Assembly (NCBI GenBank): GCA_023417065.1
Contig: JAEZGH010000042.1
Span: 1 to 64,000 of the forward strand
DNA: 64,000 nt
Origin: Bacteroidota bacterium
GTDB taxonomy: Bacteria > Bacteroidota > Bacteroidia > Cytophagales > Cyclobacteriaceae
Direction: 5' to 3'
Shown here in pieces: positions 7,946 through 16,272 of this stretch. Positions within the stretch are counted from its first letter, which is position 1. Each line of letters begins with the position of its first letter. Below the pieces are notes generated by a model. It had not been told where the DNA came from, made no database searches, and was given only the letters and a program-made list of their open reading frames with translations. A program made the translations under genes and the position numbers.

Positions 7946-8596
7946 TTGAACGATTCTGGTAGGTCTTGGATTTTAGTTTTCGCAGTAATTCTGCTTGTTG
8001 CAGGCTTTGGAAACGCGGCTTTCGGGCAGGAAAAATCCGGTAAGAAGCGGGTTATCCAGCTTTCCGGGGTGGTTATTGATGACGACAGCACGTCGGCTTC
8101 AGGGCTGCCCGGAGTACACATCTACGTTCCGAAAGCGGGCCGGGGTACCACCTCCAATCACGTCGGATTCTTTTCCATGCCGGTGCTGGTGGGCGACAGT
8201 ATTGTGGTCAGTAGTGTAGGCTACAAGCGACAGCACTTCATTGTACCCAACGACGCTCCAGAGTATCAGACGATCGTGATTTCTATGGTCAGCGACGCGA
8301 CGCTTCTGCCGGCAGTCACTGTATTTGACTTCCCGACGGAAGAAGTTTTCAAGGAAGCGGTGCTGGCGATGAACATACCGTTTGAATCAGGTATTGATGA
8401 CAAAAATCTCAACCAGGAGCTACTGGCGTTGATGCTGAAGACCACACCGATGGACGGCTATCAGAACCAGCGGTACTACCTGAGTCAGTGGGCAAATTCT
8501 GCAACGGACCGATTTCAGCCAGTTACAAACCCTTTCCTGAACCCCTTCAACTGGGCGAAATTCTTCAAGTCATTGAAGGATAATAAGAAGAAATAG
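7946..8596 (+). CDS. exported protein with carboxypeptidase-regulatory-like domain
   Basis: 216 residues. A Sec signal peptide (ILVFAVILLVAGFGNAAFGQ) precedes a CarboxypepD_reg-like beta-sandwich: LSGVVIDDD, LPGVHIYVPKAGRGTTSNHVG, FSMPVLVGDSIVVSSVGYK, the fold also used at the N-terminus of TonB-dependent receptors. The second half (residues ~110-216) is helical with no motif recognised. The TTG start is forced because a TAG stop directly precedes it in frame and the signal peptide begins right there. Probably periplasmic or outer-membrane associated. Confidence 0.75.
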   Translation: MNDSGRSWILVFAVILLVAGFGNAAFGQEKSGKKRVIQLSGVVIDDDSTSASGLPGVHIYVPKAGRGTTSNHVGFFSMPVLVGDSIVVSSVGYKRQHFIVPNDAPEYQTIVISMVSDATLLPAVTVFDFPTEEVFKEAVLAMNIPFESGIDDKNLNQELLALMLKTTPMDGYQNQRYYLSQWANSATDRFQPVTNPFLNPFNWAKFFKSLKDNKKK

Positions 8597-8750
8597 GGCT
8601 ATCCTTTTTTCATTCACCATACTTTGCGGGCAATCGGATAATCACTATTATTGCAGCCCATTTAGGGGTGATTCACATGAATAGTGCCTCTTGAGGGTTT
8701 CCGGAGACGCGAAAGCAGTTTTCGGGCGTTGTTTGCAGAGAATACACATT

Positions 8751-8825
8751 CGGGGTGTAGCGCAGCCCGGTTAGCGCACCACGTTAGGGACGTGGGGGTC
8801 GGATGTTCGAATCATCTCACCCCGA
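8751..8825 (+). tRNA. tRNA-Pro with AGG anticodon
   Basis: Complete cloverleaf: acceptor CGGGGTG pairs with CACCCCG, D-arm GCGCAGCCCGGTTAGCGC, anticodon stem CCACG/CGTGG with the seven-base loop TTAGGGA, variable loop, T-arm with GTTCGAATC, discriminator A. By position the anticodon is AGG, reading proline codons; most bacteria use GGG, CGG and TGG. The stems are intact so this does not look like a pseudogene. Confidence 0.9.
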
Positions 8826-8828
8826 CTG

Positions 8829-8863
8829 AAAAGGCTCACCTCTGGTGAGCCTTTTTTGTTTTT
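8829..8863 (+). terminator. intrinsic terminator of tRNA-Pro
   Basis: Stem AAGGCTCACC / GGTGAGCCTT with a 3-base loop, followed by TTTTTTGTTTTT, starts a few bases after the tRNA 3' end. Confidence 0.85.
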
Positions 8864-8930
8864 ATTGGGCACAGCATATGGTTTTTCGGGCACGCGGGAC
8901 ATGGGAATTATCCCGCCTCTCCTACCAGAA

Positions 8931-9338
8931 TCAACCCGAGAATCCGTCCCTTCGCTTCCCGCTTTCTTCCACCAGCGAATCCAAATCAATCGCAGGACGA
9001 ATTTCCCAGCAGCCGCGTTCGCGGAGCAGGCGCATGGATGGATGGTTGGACATCAACCGGATCGCATGATTCAAATCCGTAGCCTCCAGAATCATGATGC
9101 CGCCGATCTGCTCCTTCGTCTCTGCAAAAGGACCATCCGTGACCACCACTTTGCCGTTGCGCCATCTCAGCGTCGTAGCATGCGCCGACGACTGTAACCC
9201 CTCCCCTCCGGTAAAGTGACCGTTATTCTTAAGCTCTTCATCATAGGCGAAACATTCATCCATCATGGCCTGCTGCTCTTCCGGAGTTGCACTCGACCAT
9301 TCTTTTTCATTGATGTATCCAAGACAAACGTATTTCAT
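8931..9338 (-). CDS. YciI-like DGPF-domain protein
   Basis: 135 residues with the signature VTDGPFAETKEQIGG near residue 70 and the YciI-type start KYVCLGYINE. DGPF/YCII proteins are genomically tied to ECF42 sigma factors, and one (10413-11663) lies on the same strand 1 kb upstream. The catalytic role of these proteins is not established; YciI itself has weak hydrolase-like activity. The gene is last in the 11.6-8.9 kb minus-strand run. Confidence 0.9.
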   Translation of the reverse strand: MKYVCLGYINEKEWSSATPEEQQAMMDECFAYDEELKNNGHFTGGEGLQSSAHATTLRWRNGKVVVTDGPFAETKEQIGGIMILEATDLNHAIRLMSNHPSMRLLRERGCWEIRPAIDLDSLVEESGKRRDGFSG

Positions 9339-9369
9339 GATTCGTGGTTTTTATAATTGAAAAATCCTT

Positions 9370-9738
9370 CTATTCAAATTTGAGTGACGCACTCAGACTC
9401 ATCAGATACGAAGTAAGGCTCTTAATCCTGCCATCGTCCATCTCAAAGACGTCGCAGAATACGGCCGAAAATGAATTCCCGTTTTTCATTTTTCCCTTTA
9501 CTGAACCTTCGGCAATAACAACATCGTTCTCCTCGACGTATCTCCTGATTTGAATGGATGGACTACCCTGGAAGTTTTCATTCTCAATCTCCTTGTCGAA
9601 TTCCTCCTTTCCATGGTGTTCGTATACACCAGGCATTTTCCATACTACGTCATCCGTAAGGCAATTAAGAATCATTTGATGATCGCTCCTGCGGAAACCT
9701 TCAATGTATTGTTCAACAGTTCTTTTGTTTCTTGACAT
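9370..9738 (-). CDS. SnoaL-like (NTF2 fold) protein
   Basis: 122 residues with the SnoaL pattern: TVEQYIEGFRRSDHQMILNCLTDD, VWKMPGVYEHHGKEEF, FCDVFEMDDGRIKSLTSYL. Proteins of this cone-shaped fold are small-molecule isomerases or hydrolases or have no known activity. It sits between the DGPF protein and a RibD-like reductase in a same-strand group controlled, by inference, by the ECF42 sigma factor upstream. Confidence 0.85.
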   Translation of the reverse strand: MSRNKRTVEQYIEGFRRSDHQMILNCLTDDVVWKMPGVYEHHGKEEFDKEIENENFQGSPSIQIRRYVEENDVVIAEGSVKGKMKNGNSFSAVFCDVFEMDDGRIKSLTSYLMSLSASLKFE

Positions 9739-9761
9739 AGTTGAATGTGGTTAATTATAAC

Positions 9762-10322
9762 TCATTGTTGCCTTACGAATTTCAGCAGTGCGCCGCCGGG
9801 TGTAAGCTGCTGCGCGGACGTAAGAGTCAGCTTTGACGAAGCGGTGCCATTCTTAAATAGTGGATTTCCGCTTCCGAGGAGGACAGGCGCAATGCCAATG
9901 CGATATTCATCGAAGAGATCAGCATCGATAAAGGTTTTACAAAGATCAGCACTCCCAAAGACGTACATATCCTTATCACCTTCCGATTTAAGTTTCGCAA
10001 TTGCTTCAGATGCGTCATCACTGATAAGCATAGTATTGTTCCAGTCAACCGCCTTAAGCGTTTTTGAAAACACAAGCTTTGGAATGCTGTTCATGAGTCT
10101 GGCAATCTCAGAATGTTCACCATCCGCATTCTTCCAGTAGGCAGCCATTCCCTCATAGGTTACCCGTCCAAACACGAGGTAGTCTGCAGAGCGCAACTGC
10201 TCCAGGCTCAGTTTTTCAAGATCGGGTCCCCAGATTTGGTCGTGGAAGGATAAGTCCCACTTATTATTACCCTCAAAATAACCGTCCAGTGTAACGACAT
10301 TCCACATGATTAACTTTCTCAT
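9762..10322 (-). CDS. dihydrofolate reductase-family (RibD C-terminal domain) protein
   Basis: 186 residues starting at the ATG at 10322 (MRKLIMWNVVTLDGYFEG), which matches the family start; the frame stays open 27 residues further upstream but that extension looks non-coding. Family features: WNVVTLDGYFEG, ADYLVFGRVTYEGMAAYW, PKLVFSKTL, MYVFGSADLCKTFIDADLFDEYRIGIAPV, LLGSGNPLF. Members are NADPH-dependent reductases of unknown substrate, frequent in ECF42/DGPF neighbourhoods. Confidence 0.9.
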   Translation of the reverse strand: MRKLIMWNVVTLDGYFEGNNKWDLSFHDQIWGPDLEKLSLEQLRSADYLVFGRVTYEGMAAYWKNADGEHSEIARLMNSIPKLVFSKTLKAVDWNNTMLISDDASEAIAKLKSEGDKDMYVFGSADLCKTFIDADLFDEYRIGIAPVLLGSGNPLFKNGTASSKLTLTSAQQLTPGGALLKFVRQQ

Positions 10323-10412
10323 AATTAAGCGTTTTGATAATTGTTTGATTTCAAATTCACCCAGTAGTCGAATGGGGTTGACCGAAATCGACAATCCATG
10401 CATTTTTTTTTG

Positions 10413-11663
10413 TCAATTTTCCAGTTGACGGAGCCTTCCCTCAATGAAACGGCGTTCGGGCCCCAGGCGAGCCAGGGCCAGGGCACGTAACCAGGAGCGT
10501 CGGGCCTCATGGTTCAATCCTGCCCTGCGACAGAGTTCTGCCCTGGCTGAATGCGCGAACTGGTAATCCTTGAGATCGCCGCGTTCTAAAATGGCGTCAA
10601 TGAGTTGCAGGCCTGCTTCGGGCCCTTTATACATCGCCACAGCAACAGCGCGGTTCAGTTCGATGACGGGCGAAGGATTCTTCCGCAGCAGCATCGTATA
10701 GAGCGTTGCAATCTGGGGCCAGTCCGTGTCATCAGGAGTCCTCGCTTCTGCATGCAGTGCTGCGATACCCGCCTGGAGCGTATACGGGCCGGGTGACTTA
10801 AACGAGAAAGCTTTCTCCGTCGCCGATAACCCTTCCTGAATCATTGTGTGATCCCACAATGAGCGGTCCTGATCTTCGAGGACCACGATGTCACCGTCAT
10901 CAGTAGTCCGCGCATCGCGACGCGACTCGTGCAGAAGCATAAGAGCAAGTAAACCCATTACTTCCGGATCAGGGAGCAATCCAAGCAATAACCGTCCAAG
11001 CCGGATCGCCTCACCGGACAAATCGACGCGCGTTGCCTTATCACCCGACGATGCATAATAGCCTTCGTTGAAAACGAGATAGATCACTTGCAGCACTGAT
11101 TCAAGACGATCTGCCAGCTCATGCTTCTGAGGAACCTCAAAAGGAATTTTCGCTTCGCGGATCTTCGCCTTCCCCCGAACGATGCGCTGGGCAATCGTGG
11201 TGGGCGAAGCAAGGAATGCTCTGGCAATTTCTTCCGTCGTAAGACTGCAAACCTCACGCAACGTCATCGCTGTGCGCGTTTCCAGAGCGAGTGCGGGATG
11301 GCAACACGTAAAGATCAGCCGGAGCACGTCATCTTCAATACCTTCGTCAACGTGGCTTGATGAATGTCCCCCTTCAGGTTCAATCTTATGGATATGATCT
11401 GTCTCCAGTGCATCGAACTTTGCCTGACGTCTGAGCCGATCAATGGCTTTAAACCGGCCTGTAGATATGAGCCACGCCGTGGGATTACCGGGAACGCCTG
11501 ACACAGGCCATTGCTCAAGGGCGACCTGAAAAGCATCGTGGAGGGCATCCTCGGCAACGTCAAAATCTCCGAGCAGGCGAATCAGCGTAGCAAAGATCCG
11601 TCGGGAATCACGACGATAGATTTCATCAAGTAGCCGGGGGATATTTTCTGAAGAGGTCTCCAA
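10413..11663 (-). CDS. RNA polymerase sigma factor, ECF42 type with C-terminal extension
   Basis: 416 residues. Sigma region 2 (RRIFATLIRLLGDFDVAEDALHDAF) and region 4 (CSLTTEEIARAFLASPTTIAQRIVRGKAKI) are clear in the first 190 residues; the remaining 220 form the long helical, TPR-like extension diagnostic of ECF42, including the conserved block VIELNRAVAVAMYKGPEAGL. ECF42 members have no anti-sigma factor; the extension is thought to control activity, and their targets are DGPF-domain genes. The DGPF gene at 8931-9338 on the same strand fits. Starts with TTG (11663); no in-frame ATG matches the family start. Confidence 0.93.
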   Translation of the reverse strand: METSSENIPRLLDEIYRRDSRRIFATLIRLLGDFDVAEDALHDAFQVALEQWPVSGVPGNPTAWLISTGRFKAIDRLRRQAKFDALETDHIHKIEPEGGHSSSHVDEGIEDDVLRLIFTCCHPALALETRTAMTLREVCSLTTEEIARAFLASPTTIAQRIVRGKAKIREAKIPFEVPQKHELADRLESVLQVIYLVFNEGYYASSGDKATRVDLSGEAIRLGRLLLGLLPDPEVMGLLALMLLHESRRDARTTDDGDIVVLEDQDRSLWDHTMIQEGLSATEKAFSFKSPGPYTLQAGIAALHAEARTPDDTDWPQIATLYTMLLRKNPSPVIELNRAVAVAMYKGPEAGLQLIDAILERGDLKDYQFAHSARAELCRRAGLNHEARRSWLRALALARLGPERRFIEGRLRQLEN

Positions 11664-12041
11664 TTCGAAGTGAGTAGTTTCTTTTGCACCGAATTTAACA
11701 TCGACCAGAACATTTCACACTCAACAAAACATTGCTTACTCACCTTCTGGCGACGAAAGGGATTCCACAAGGTACTAATCGCCTGCACGACAAAAAAGAA
11801 TGTCCCTATAACTATGTCCACTGTTCGCTCAGCTACCTGGGATATCTATAGAAGAGAGTACAGCCTGAATTTCGCGCTTGTCTTTCGGACATTCAAACCA
11901 ATGGCAAGTGCCCAAAAATGGACAGTAATTTTTCTATTCGTGGGCAGTGGAGCTTTTTTTGGAGCGCCAATAGGGCTAAATTGAATACAAACACCACTTT
12001 ATGTCTGGCAGGGATTTGGAAAGCGGAAGCCCTCATTGAAT
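11664..12041. other. 378-base gene-free stretch between divergent genes
   Basis: Between the ECF42 sigma gene (minus) and the ABC permease (plus). Short frames here have no protein-like composition. No clear hairpin, repeat or TAnnTTTG element was found; it presumably holds both promoters. Confidence 0.5.
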
Positions 12042-14411
12042 ATGAAACGAAACTACTTCATCATCGCTTTCCGCAACCTCAGGGCGAATCTTGTGTTTTC
12101 GCTTTTGAATGTCGTCGGGCTTTCCATCGGCATTGCTTGCTGCCTTGTAATAGGGCTGTTCGTCGTAGACCAATACTCCTATGACCGCCACAATGAGCAT
12201 GCGCGCCGGATCTATCGCGTAGTCAACAAGCAGACTTCACAGGGCGAGACACGGCATGTGGCATTAACACCCGGGCCACTCGCTCCGGAACTCATAAGAA
12301 ACTTTCCGTCGGTAGAAGCTGCCACCAGAGTCGACGTGACGTATGCCTCGTTGTCCATCGATGGCCACGAGCCGGAAGATGAACGCGTGATGGCTGTCGA
12401 CCCTTCGTTTCTATCCATGTTTACGCTGGACATTGTACATGGATCCAAATCAAATGACCTCCCCCTGGAATCGATACTCCTGAGCAGTTCGGCTGCAACG
12501 CGGTTGTTTGGAAAAGAAGATGTCGTTGGAGAAACGATATCGTTAGCCAGCCTCGCTGACCTTAAGGTTACCGGCGTATTTCGCGACATCCCGGAACAGT
12601 CGCACCTGCGTGCCGACTTCCTGATTTCATTTGAATGGATCGAAAAGTCGGATCGCTTTGCAACGCAATGGAACGCTAACAGTTATTACAACTACGTCTT
12701 GATGCGGGAAGAAATCAACGTTGTTGACTTCAACGAGAAGATGAATGCGATGATCCATCAGCATACACCACCCTCCTGGAAGTCGTTTGAATATTCGCTT
12801 CAGCCGTTGCTGGAGGTTCACATGACACCAGGTTATGCGGGCAACCTGACAGGGTCTGTGGCGCAAGTGCTTGTGCGAGGATTTTCGCTGGTCGGACTGA
12901 TCATTCTGATGCTGGCGTGTTTCAACTACATGAATATGGCAACGGCAAGATCGGCAAAGCGCGCGATAGAAGTAGGTATACGCAAGGTGGTTGGCGCATC
13001 GCGAGCGCAACTAGTCGGGCAATTCATGACAGAGTCGCTATTCCTTTGCACTTCCGCATTTCTGCTGGCCATCTTCTGGGCGGACCTTTTTATCCCGGTA
13101 TTCAATGCTTCCACACGAATGAAACTCGATCTGGCTCTCTTCTTTTCAAGAAGCGAGTTCGTGATAGCACTCACTTTTTCGTTGTTAATCATCACTACCA
13201 TTTCAGGAAGCTACCCGGCGTTTTTCCTGTCGAGGTTCGTTCCTTCAGCGATTCTAAAAGGGCAGCGTAGCAGCGACACCAGCAGGAGACTGCGAAAGGG
13301 TTTAGTGGTCCTTCAGTTCACGCTCACCTCTGTCCTTGTCATTCTCGTCGTAGTTGTTTTCAAGCAAACAAATTTCCTCAAATCCCGGGATCTAGGTTTT
13401 ACAACGGACCACCTGCTGACCATCGAAACAGAATACCGCAAAGGCGTAACATCCGAATCCCTGATGTCAGAAATCTCCAAATTAAATGGCGTTACAACTG
13501 TGGCGGGTGCATCTTCGCTGCCTGTCGGAAATCTGAGCACTACAAGTATATTTTCCACTGAGAAGCCAAAAGACGATGGGTTGCAAATCCAGTGGTTGTT
13601 TGCAGATCACGCATACATCGATGCACTTGGCATTTCCGTTCTGAGTGGCAGAAACTTCTCTGACAATGGCAGTGATCTTAACGCTGGAGTCATCATCAAC
13701 GAAAAGGCCGCATTAGCTATGGGCTGGACTGTCGAAGACGCGGTCGGCAAGCGTATCAGCGGGTTTATTTTCAGCGACTCTCTCCCAGGTGAAATCATTG
13801 GTGTCGTAAAGAACTTCCACATCACTACACTGCGCCAACCAATTAGTCCGCTTGTGATGGGTTACGGAACGGGCTTCGATCATTTGTTGATTCGTATTGC
13901 GAGCGGCAACCCTTCGGAGACAAGAGCAGCGATAGATAATGCTGCTGCACCACTGGTAAAGGAGAACCAATACTCATCCATGTTTCTCGAGGATCATATT
14001 GAGAATACGTATCAATCCGAGCGAAAGATCGGTGAGTTTTTGAGTATCTTCACGTTCCTTGCAATACTCATTGGCGGAACGGGGCTTTACGCATTATCCG
14101 CCTATGAAGGTGAACGCAGAATCAAGGAGCTCGGCGTACGAAAAGTAATGGGTGCTACCAGCGTAGAATTGATGATGATCCTTAGCAGATCCTTTCTACA
14201 ATTAATACTCTTTGCGCTGCTGGCGGCGGTACCCCTGTCGTATTTTCTGGCTGACTACTGGCTGCAGACATTTCCCTATCGCATTTCGCTTTCGATTGAA
14301 GTGTATGCCGTAACCTCTGCCGCGTTGCTTTTGCTCGCGTGGCTTACCATTTCGGGACAAGCCTTGAAAGCTGCGCGAATCAGTCCTGCTGAGGCATTGA
14401 AGCAGGAGTAG
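12042..14411 (+). CDS. FtsX/MacB-type ABC transporter permease (Bacteroidota long form)
   Basis: 789 residues starting at the ATG at 12042 (MKRNYFIIAFRNLRANLVFSLLN). Two MacB-type units: membrane segment about 18-40 plus periplasmic PCD domain (residues ~45-240), then an FtsX domain with RSAKRAIEVGIRKVVGASRAQLVGQF and two or three membrane segments; a second membrane segment near 430 (KGLVVLQFTLTSVLVILVVV), second periplasmic domain, and a final FtsX domain with ELGVRKVMGATSVELM. No ATPase gene is adjacent, as usual for these permeases. Substrate unknown; often linked to stress or antimicrobial export. Confidence 0.92.
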   Translation: MKRNYFIIAFRNLRANLVFSLLNVVGLSIGIACCLVIGLFVVDQYSYDRHNEHARRIYRVVNKQTSQGETRHVALTPGPLAPELIRNFPSVEAATRVDVTYASLSIDGHEPEDERVMAVDPSFLSMFTLDIVHGSKSNDLPLESILLSSSAATRLFGKEDVVGETISLASLADLKVTGVFRDIPEQSHLRADFLISFEWIEKSDRFATQWNANSYYNYVLMREEINVVDFNEKMNAMIHQHTPPSWKSFEYSLQPLLEVHMTPGYAGNLTGSVAQVLVRGFSLVGLIILMLACFNYMNMATARSAKRAIEVGIRKVVGASRAQLVGQFMTESLFLCTSAFLLAIFWADLFIPVFNASTRMKLDLALFFSRSEFVIALTFSLLIITTISGSYPAFFLSRFVPSAILKGQRSSDTSRRLRKGLVVLQFTLTSVLVILVVVVFKQTNFLKSRDLGFTTDHLLTIETEYRKGVTSESLMSEISKLNGVTTVAGASSLPVGNLSTTSIFSTEKPKDDGLQIQWLFADHAYIDALGISVLSGRNFSDNGSDLNAGVIINEKAALAMGWTVEDAVGKRISGFIFSDSLPGEIIGVVKNFHITTLRQPISPLVMGYGTGFDHLLIRIASGNPSETRAAIDNAAAPLVKENQYSSMFLEDHIENTYQSERKIGEFLSIFTFLAILIGGTGLYALSAYEGERRIKELGVRKVMGATSVELMMILSRSFLQLILFALLAAVPLSYFLADYWLQTFPYRISLSIEVYAVTSAALLLLAWLTISGQALKAARISPAEALKQE

Positions 14412-14545
14412 CTTTTTTTAATGACAGGTTCGATTTAAGTTAGCGATAGTGAGAGCTTTGGAACTGTCGGGACAATGCCATGAATGCAGTTCCCGCGATG
14501 AATTCTTCGCGGCGTTTCGCGAATAAGCAGATAAGTACTGATCTT

Positions 14546-15574
14546 TCAATGCCCTCTTTGCGGCAGTGCCTCCACGTACTCCGGGTAACCACTTTTTTTC
14601 AGAACCTCACGAACAGGAAGATCATAGATATCTTTCCAGGAATCCTTCCCGTGCCTTTCAACGTAAGCTTCAACTATCCGAAATCCCAACCAATAGAACA
14701 GGGTTTTCGGCGCACCCAGTTCAGGACCCAGATTTCTCAAGGGATCATTATTGCCCTGGTAGAAGAAATGCTGAGCACACTTCTCGTAAATTTCTTTTTC
14801 ATGATGCATATACCAGCTCCAATCATCTTCAGTCATCTGTTCTACCGCTCGTGCCTTTGATATCTTACCATCGAAATACCTGTACGCATAGTAACACGCA
14901 AAGCCCTCGTCAATGGTCAGCCTCAGGGGAGTATCCCTATCCGGATCACTTTCCCTCCTTGGCTCATAGATAAAGTGATTCAGTTCATGTGGGATGCCCT
15001 CCTCAACCATTTCAACAACATCAAAGTTATTATCGATAAGATCAAGTATAAACGCATCGCGCTCAATGCCTCCAAAGCCAATTCCTTCCATCGGAGACAA
15101 AATGATACTCAATCGCACATTATCCGGCGTATGGCCCGTCAACCGTTTCATGCCTGTGATGCTGGCACGCAATGCAGAGTCGAATCGTACATCCATCAAT
15201 CTTGTTACGCGCGACCGAATTGAATCTTCCCGCTCACGAAAGATTCTTCTATTCCAGTCAATCATACCTTGCGCCGTTGAGAACATCACAGAATCGAACA
15301 AAATACCATACAACTCATTCCAAATCTTCGGCTGACGGCGATACACCTTTCCGACGATCATGGCACTATCAAATGAATTCTTGCTGTGGGCCAGTATCTG
15401 ATATTTGAATAAATTATAAATCACAATATCATCCACATGAATACTATCCGGTATAAGTCTAACTTGTTGAAAGAAAGAATCGTCCTGATTCGGATGCTGC
15501 ACATGCGATTTTTCCCTGCAGGCAAAGCACAGCATGAGCAAGACTAATGAAATAATACAGACAACTATTCTCAT
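14546..15574 (-). CDS. lipoprotein, DUF2268-like putative zinc metalloprotease
   Basis: 342 residues. Lipoprotein signal LVLLMLCFAC puts the lipid-bearing cysteine near residue 19. The central part has a zinc-protease motif HELNH (HExxH) in GIPHELNHFIYE, followed about 35 residues later by TIDEGFACYYAYRYF, whose glutamate would be the third ligand in gluzincin fashion. This layout fits DUF2268/GldB-like proteins. Cell-surface or periplasmic location is inferred; substrate unknown. No co-transcribed neighbour. Confidence 0.75.
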   Translation of the reverse strand: MRIVVCIISLVLLMLCFACREKSHVQHPNQDDSFFQQVRLIPDSIHVDDIVIYNLFKYQILAHSKNSFDSAMIVGKVYRRQPKIWNELYGILFDSVMFSTAQGMIDWNRRIFREREDSIRSRVTRLMDVRFDSALRASITGMKRLTGHTPDNVRLSIILSPMEGIGFGGIERDAFILDLIDNNFDVVEMVEEGIPHELNHFIYEPRRESDPDRDTPLRLTIDEGFACYYAYRYFDGKISKARAVEQMTEDDWSWYMHHEKEIYEKCAQHFFYQGNNDPLRNLGPELGAPKTLFYWLGFRIVEAYVERHGKDSWKDIYDLPVREVLKKSGYPEYVEALPQRGH

Positions 15575-15666
15575 AACAATCTGGAAACGCGATGCGTAGT
15601 CAGTATAGCATTTCGGCTACACAAACCGTAGCCTTACTGCCTGACCTCAGGTATTAAGCTAAGATA

Positions 15667-16272
15667 TCAAACCTCCGACGATAAAACCATTTGTCCACCC
15701 TTGCTGACAATATCCTTTTTAGCATTTTCAAAACCTGTCTTATCAATTGCGCGGGTAGCGTCTTCAATTATACTGGCATCGAAACCTTCGGCAAGAGCAT
15801 CCTTGGCCGTAAAATAAACGCAGTAATCAGCGGCGAGTCCGCATACAAAAACCTTTGTCACCTTACGGTCGCGAAGGTATCCGGCAAGTCCTGTATTCTT
15901 TCTATGCCCGTTGTCGTAGAAACCACTGTAACTGTCAATTTCAGAATCCATTCCTTTGCGAAAGACCGCCTCCACCCTATTGGTATTAAGGTCGGGATGA
16001 AATGCCGCGCCATTCGTGCCTTGAATACAGTGATCCGGCCACAGTACCTGATCAAGTCCATGGAGGGATATTTGCTCAAATGGCTTCCGCCCATCGTGGT
16101 TTGATGCGAAGCTCTTGTGACCAGCAGGATGCCAGTCCTGCGTAGCGACTACAATATCAAATTTCTCCTGCAGACGGTTTACCACGGGAATGATGCTGTT
16201 GCCATCCGGAACAGCCAACGCGCCCCCTTCAGTAAAGTCATTCTGAATATCTACGATGATTAAGGCGTTCAT
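15667..16272 (-). CDS. pncA: nicotinamidase
   Basis: 201 residues; hydrolyses nicotinamide to nicotinate in NAD salvage. The cysteine-hydrolase triad and metal site are visible: Asp in IVDIQNDFTEGGAL, metal ligands in TQDWHPAGHKSF, the substrate lid LWPDHCIQGTNGAAFHPDL, and the catalytic cysteine in VCGLAADYCVYFTAKDA. Its ATG overlaps the stop of the upstream pncB by four bases (ATGA), so the two consecutive steps of nicotinamide salvage are translationally coupled. Confidence 0.96.
   Translation of the reverse strand: MNALIIVDIQNDFTEGGALAVPDGNSIIPVVNRLQEKFDIVVATQDWHPAGHKSFASNHDGRKPFEQISLHGLDQVLWPDHCIQGTNGAAFHPDLNTNRVEAVFRKGMDSEIDSYSGFYDNGHRKNTGLAGYLRDRKVTKVFVCGLAADYCVYFTAKDALAEGFDASIIEDATRAIDKTGFENAKKDIVSKGGQMVLSSEV

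Noticed and set aside
11582..11984. frames in the gap before the ABC permease
   Set aside because: No conserved-looking motifs and low-quality composition; treated as intergenic.
12042..14411. MacB efflux pump with its own ATPase
   Set aside because: The gene encodes only permease parts and no ABC ATPase is adjacent.
15172..15408. short plus-strand frames inside the 14546-15574 gene
   Set aside because: They are reverse-strand shadows of a well-supported lipoprotein metalloprotease.
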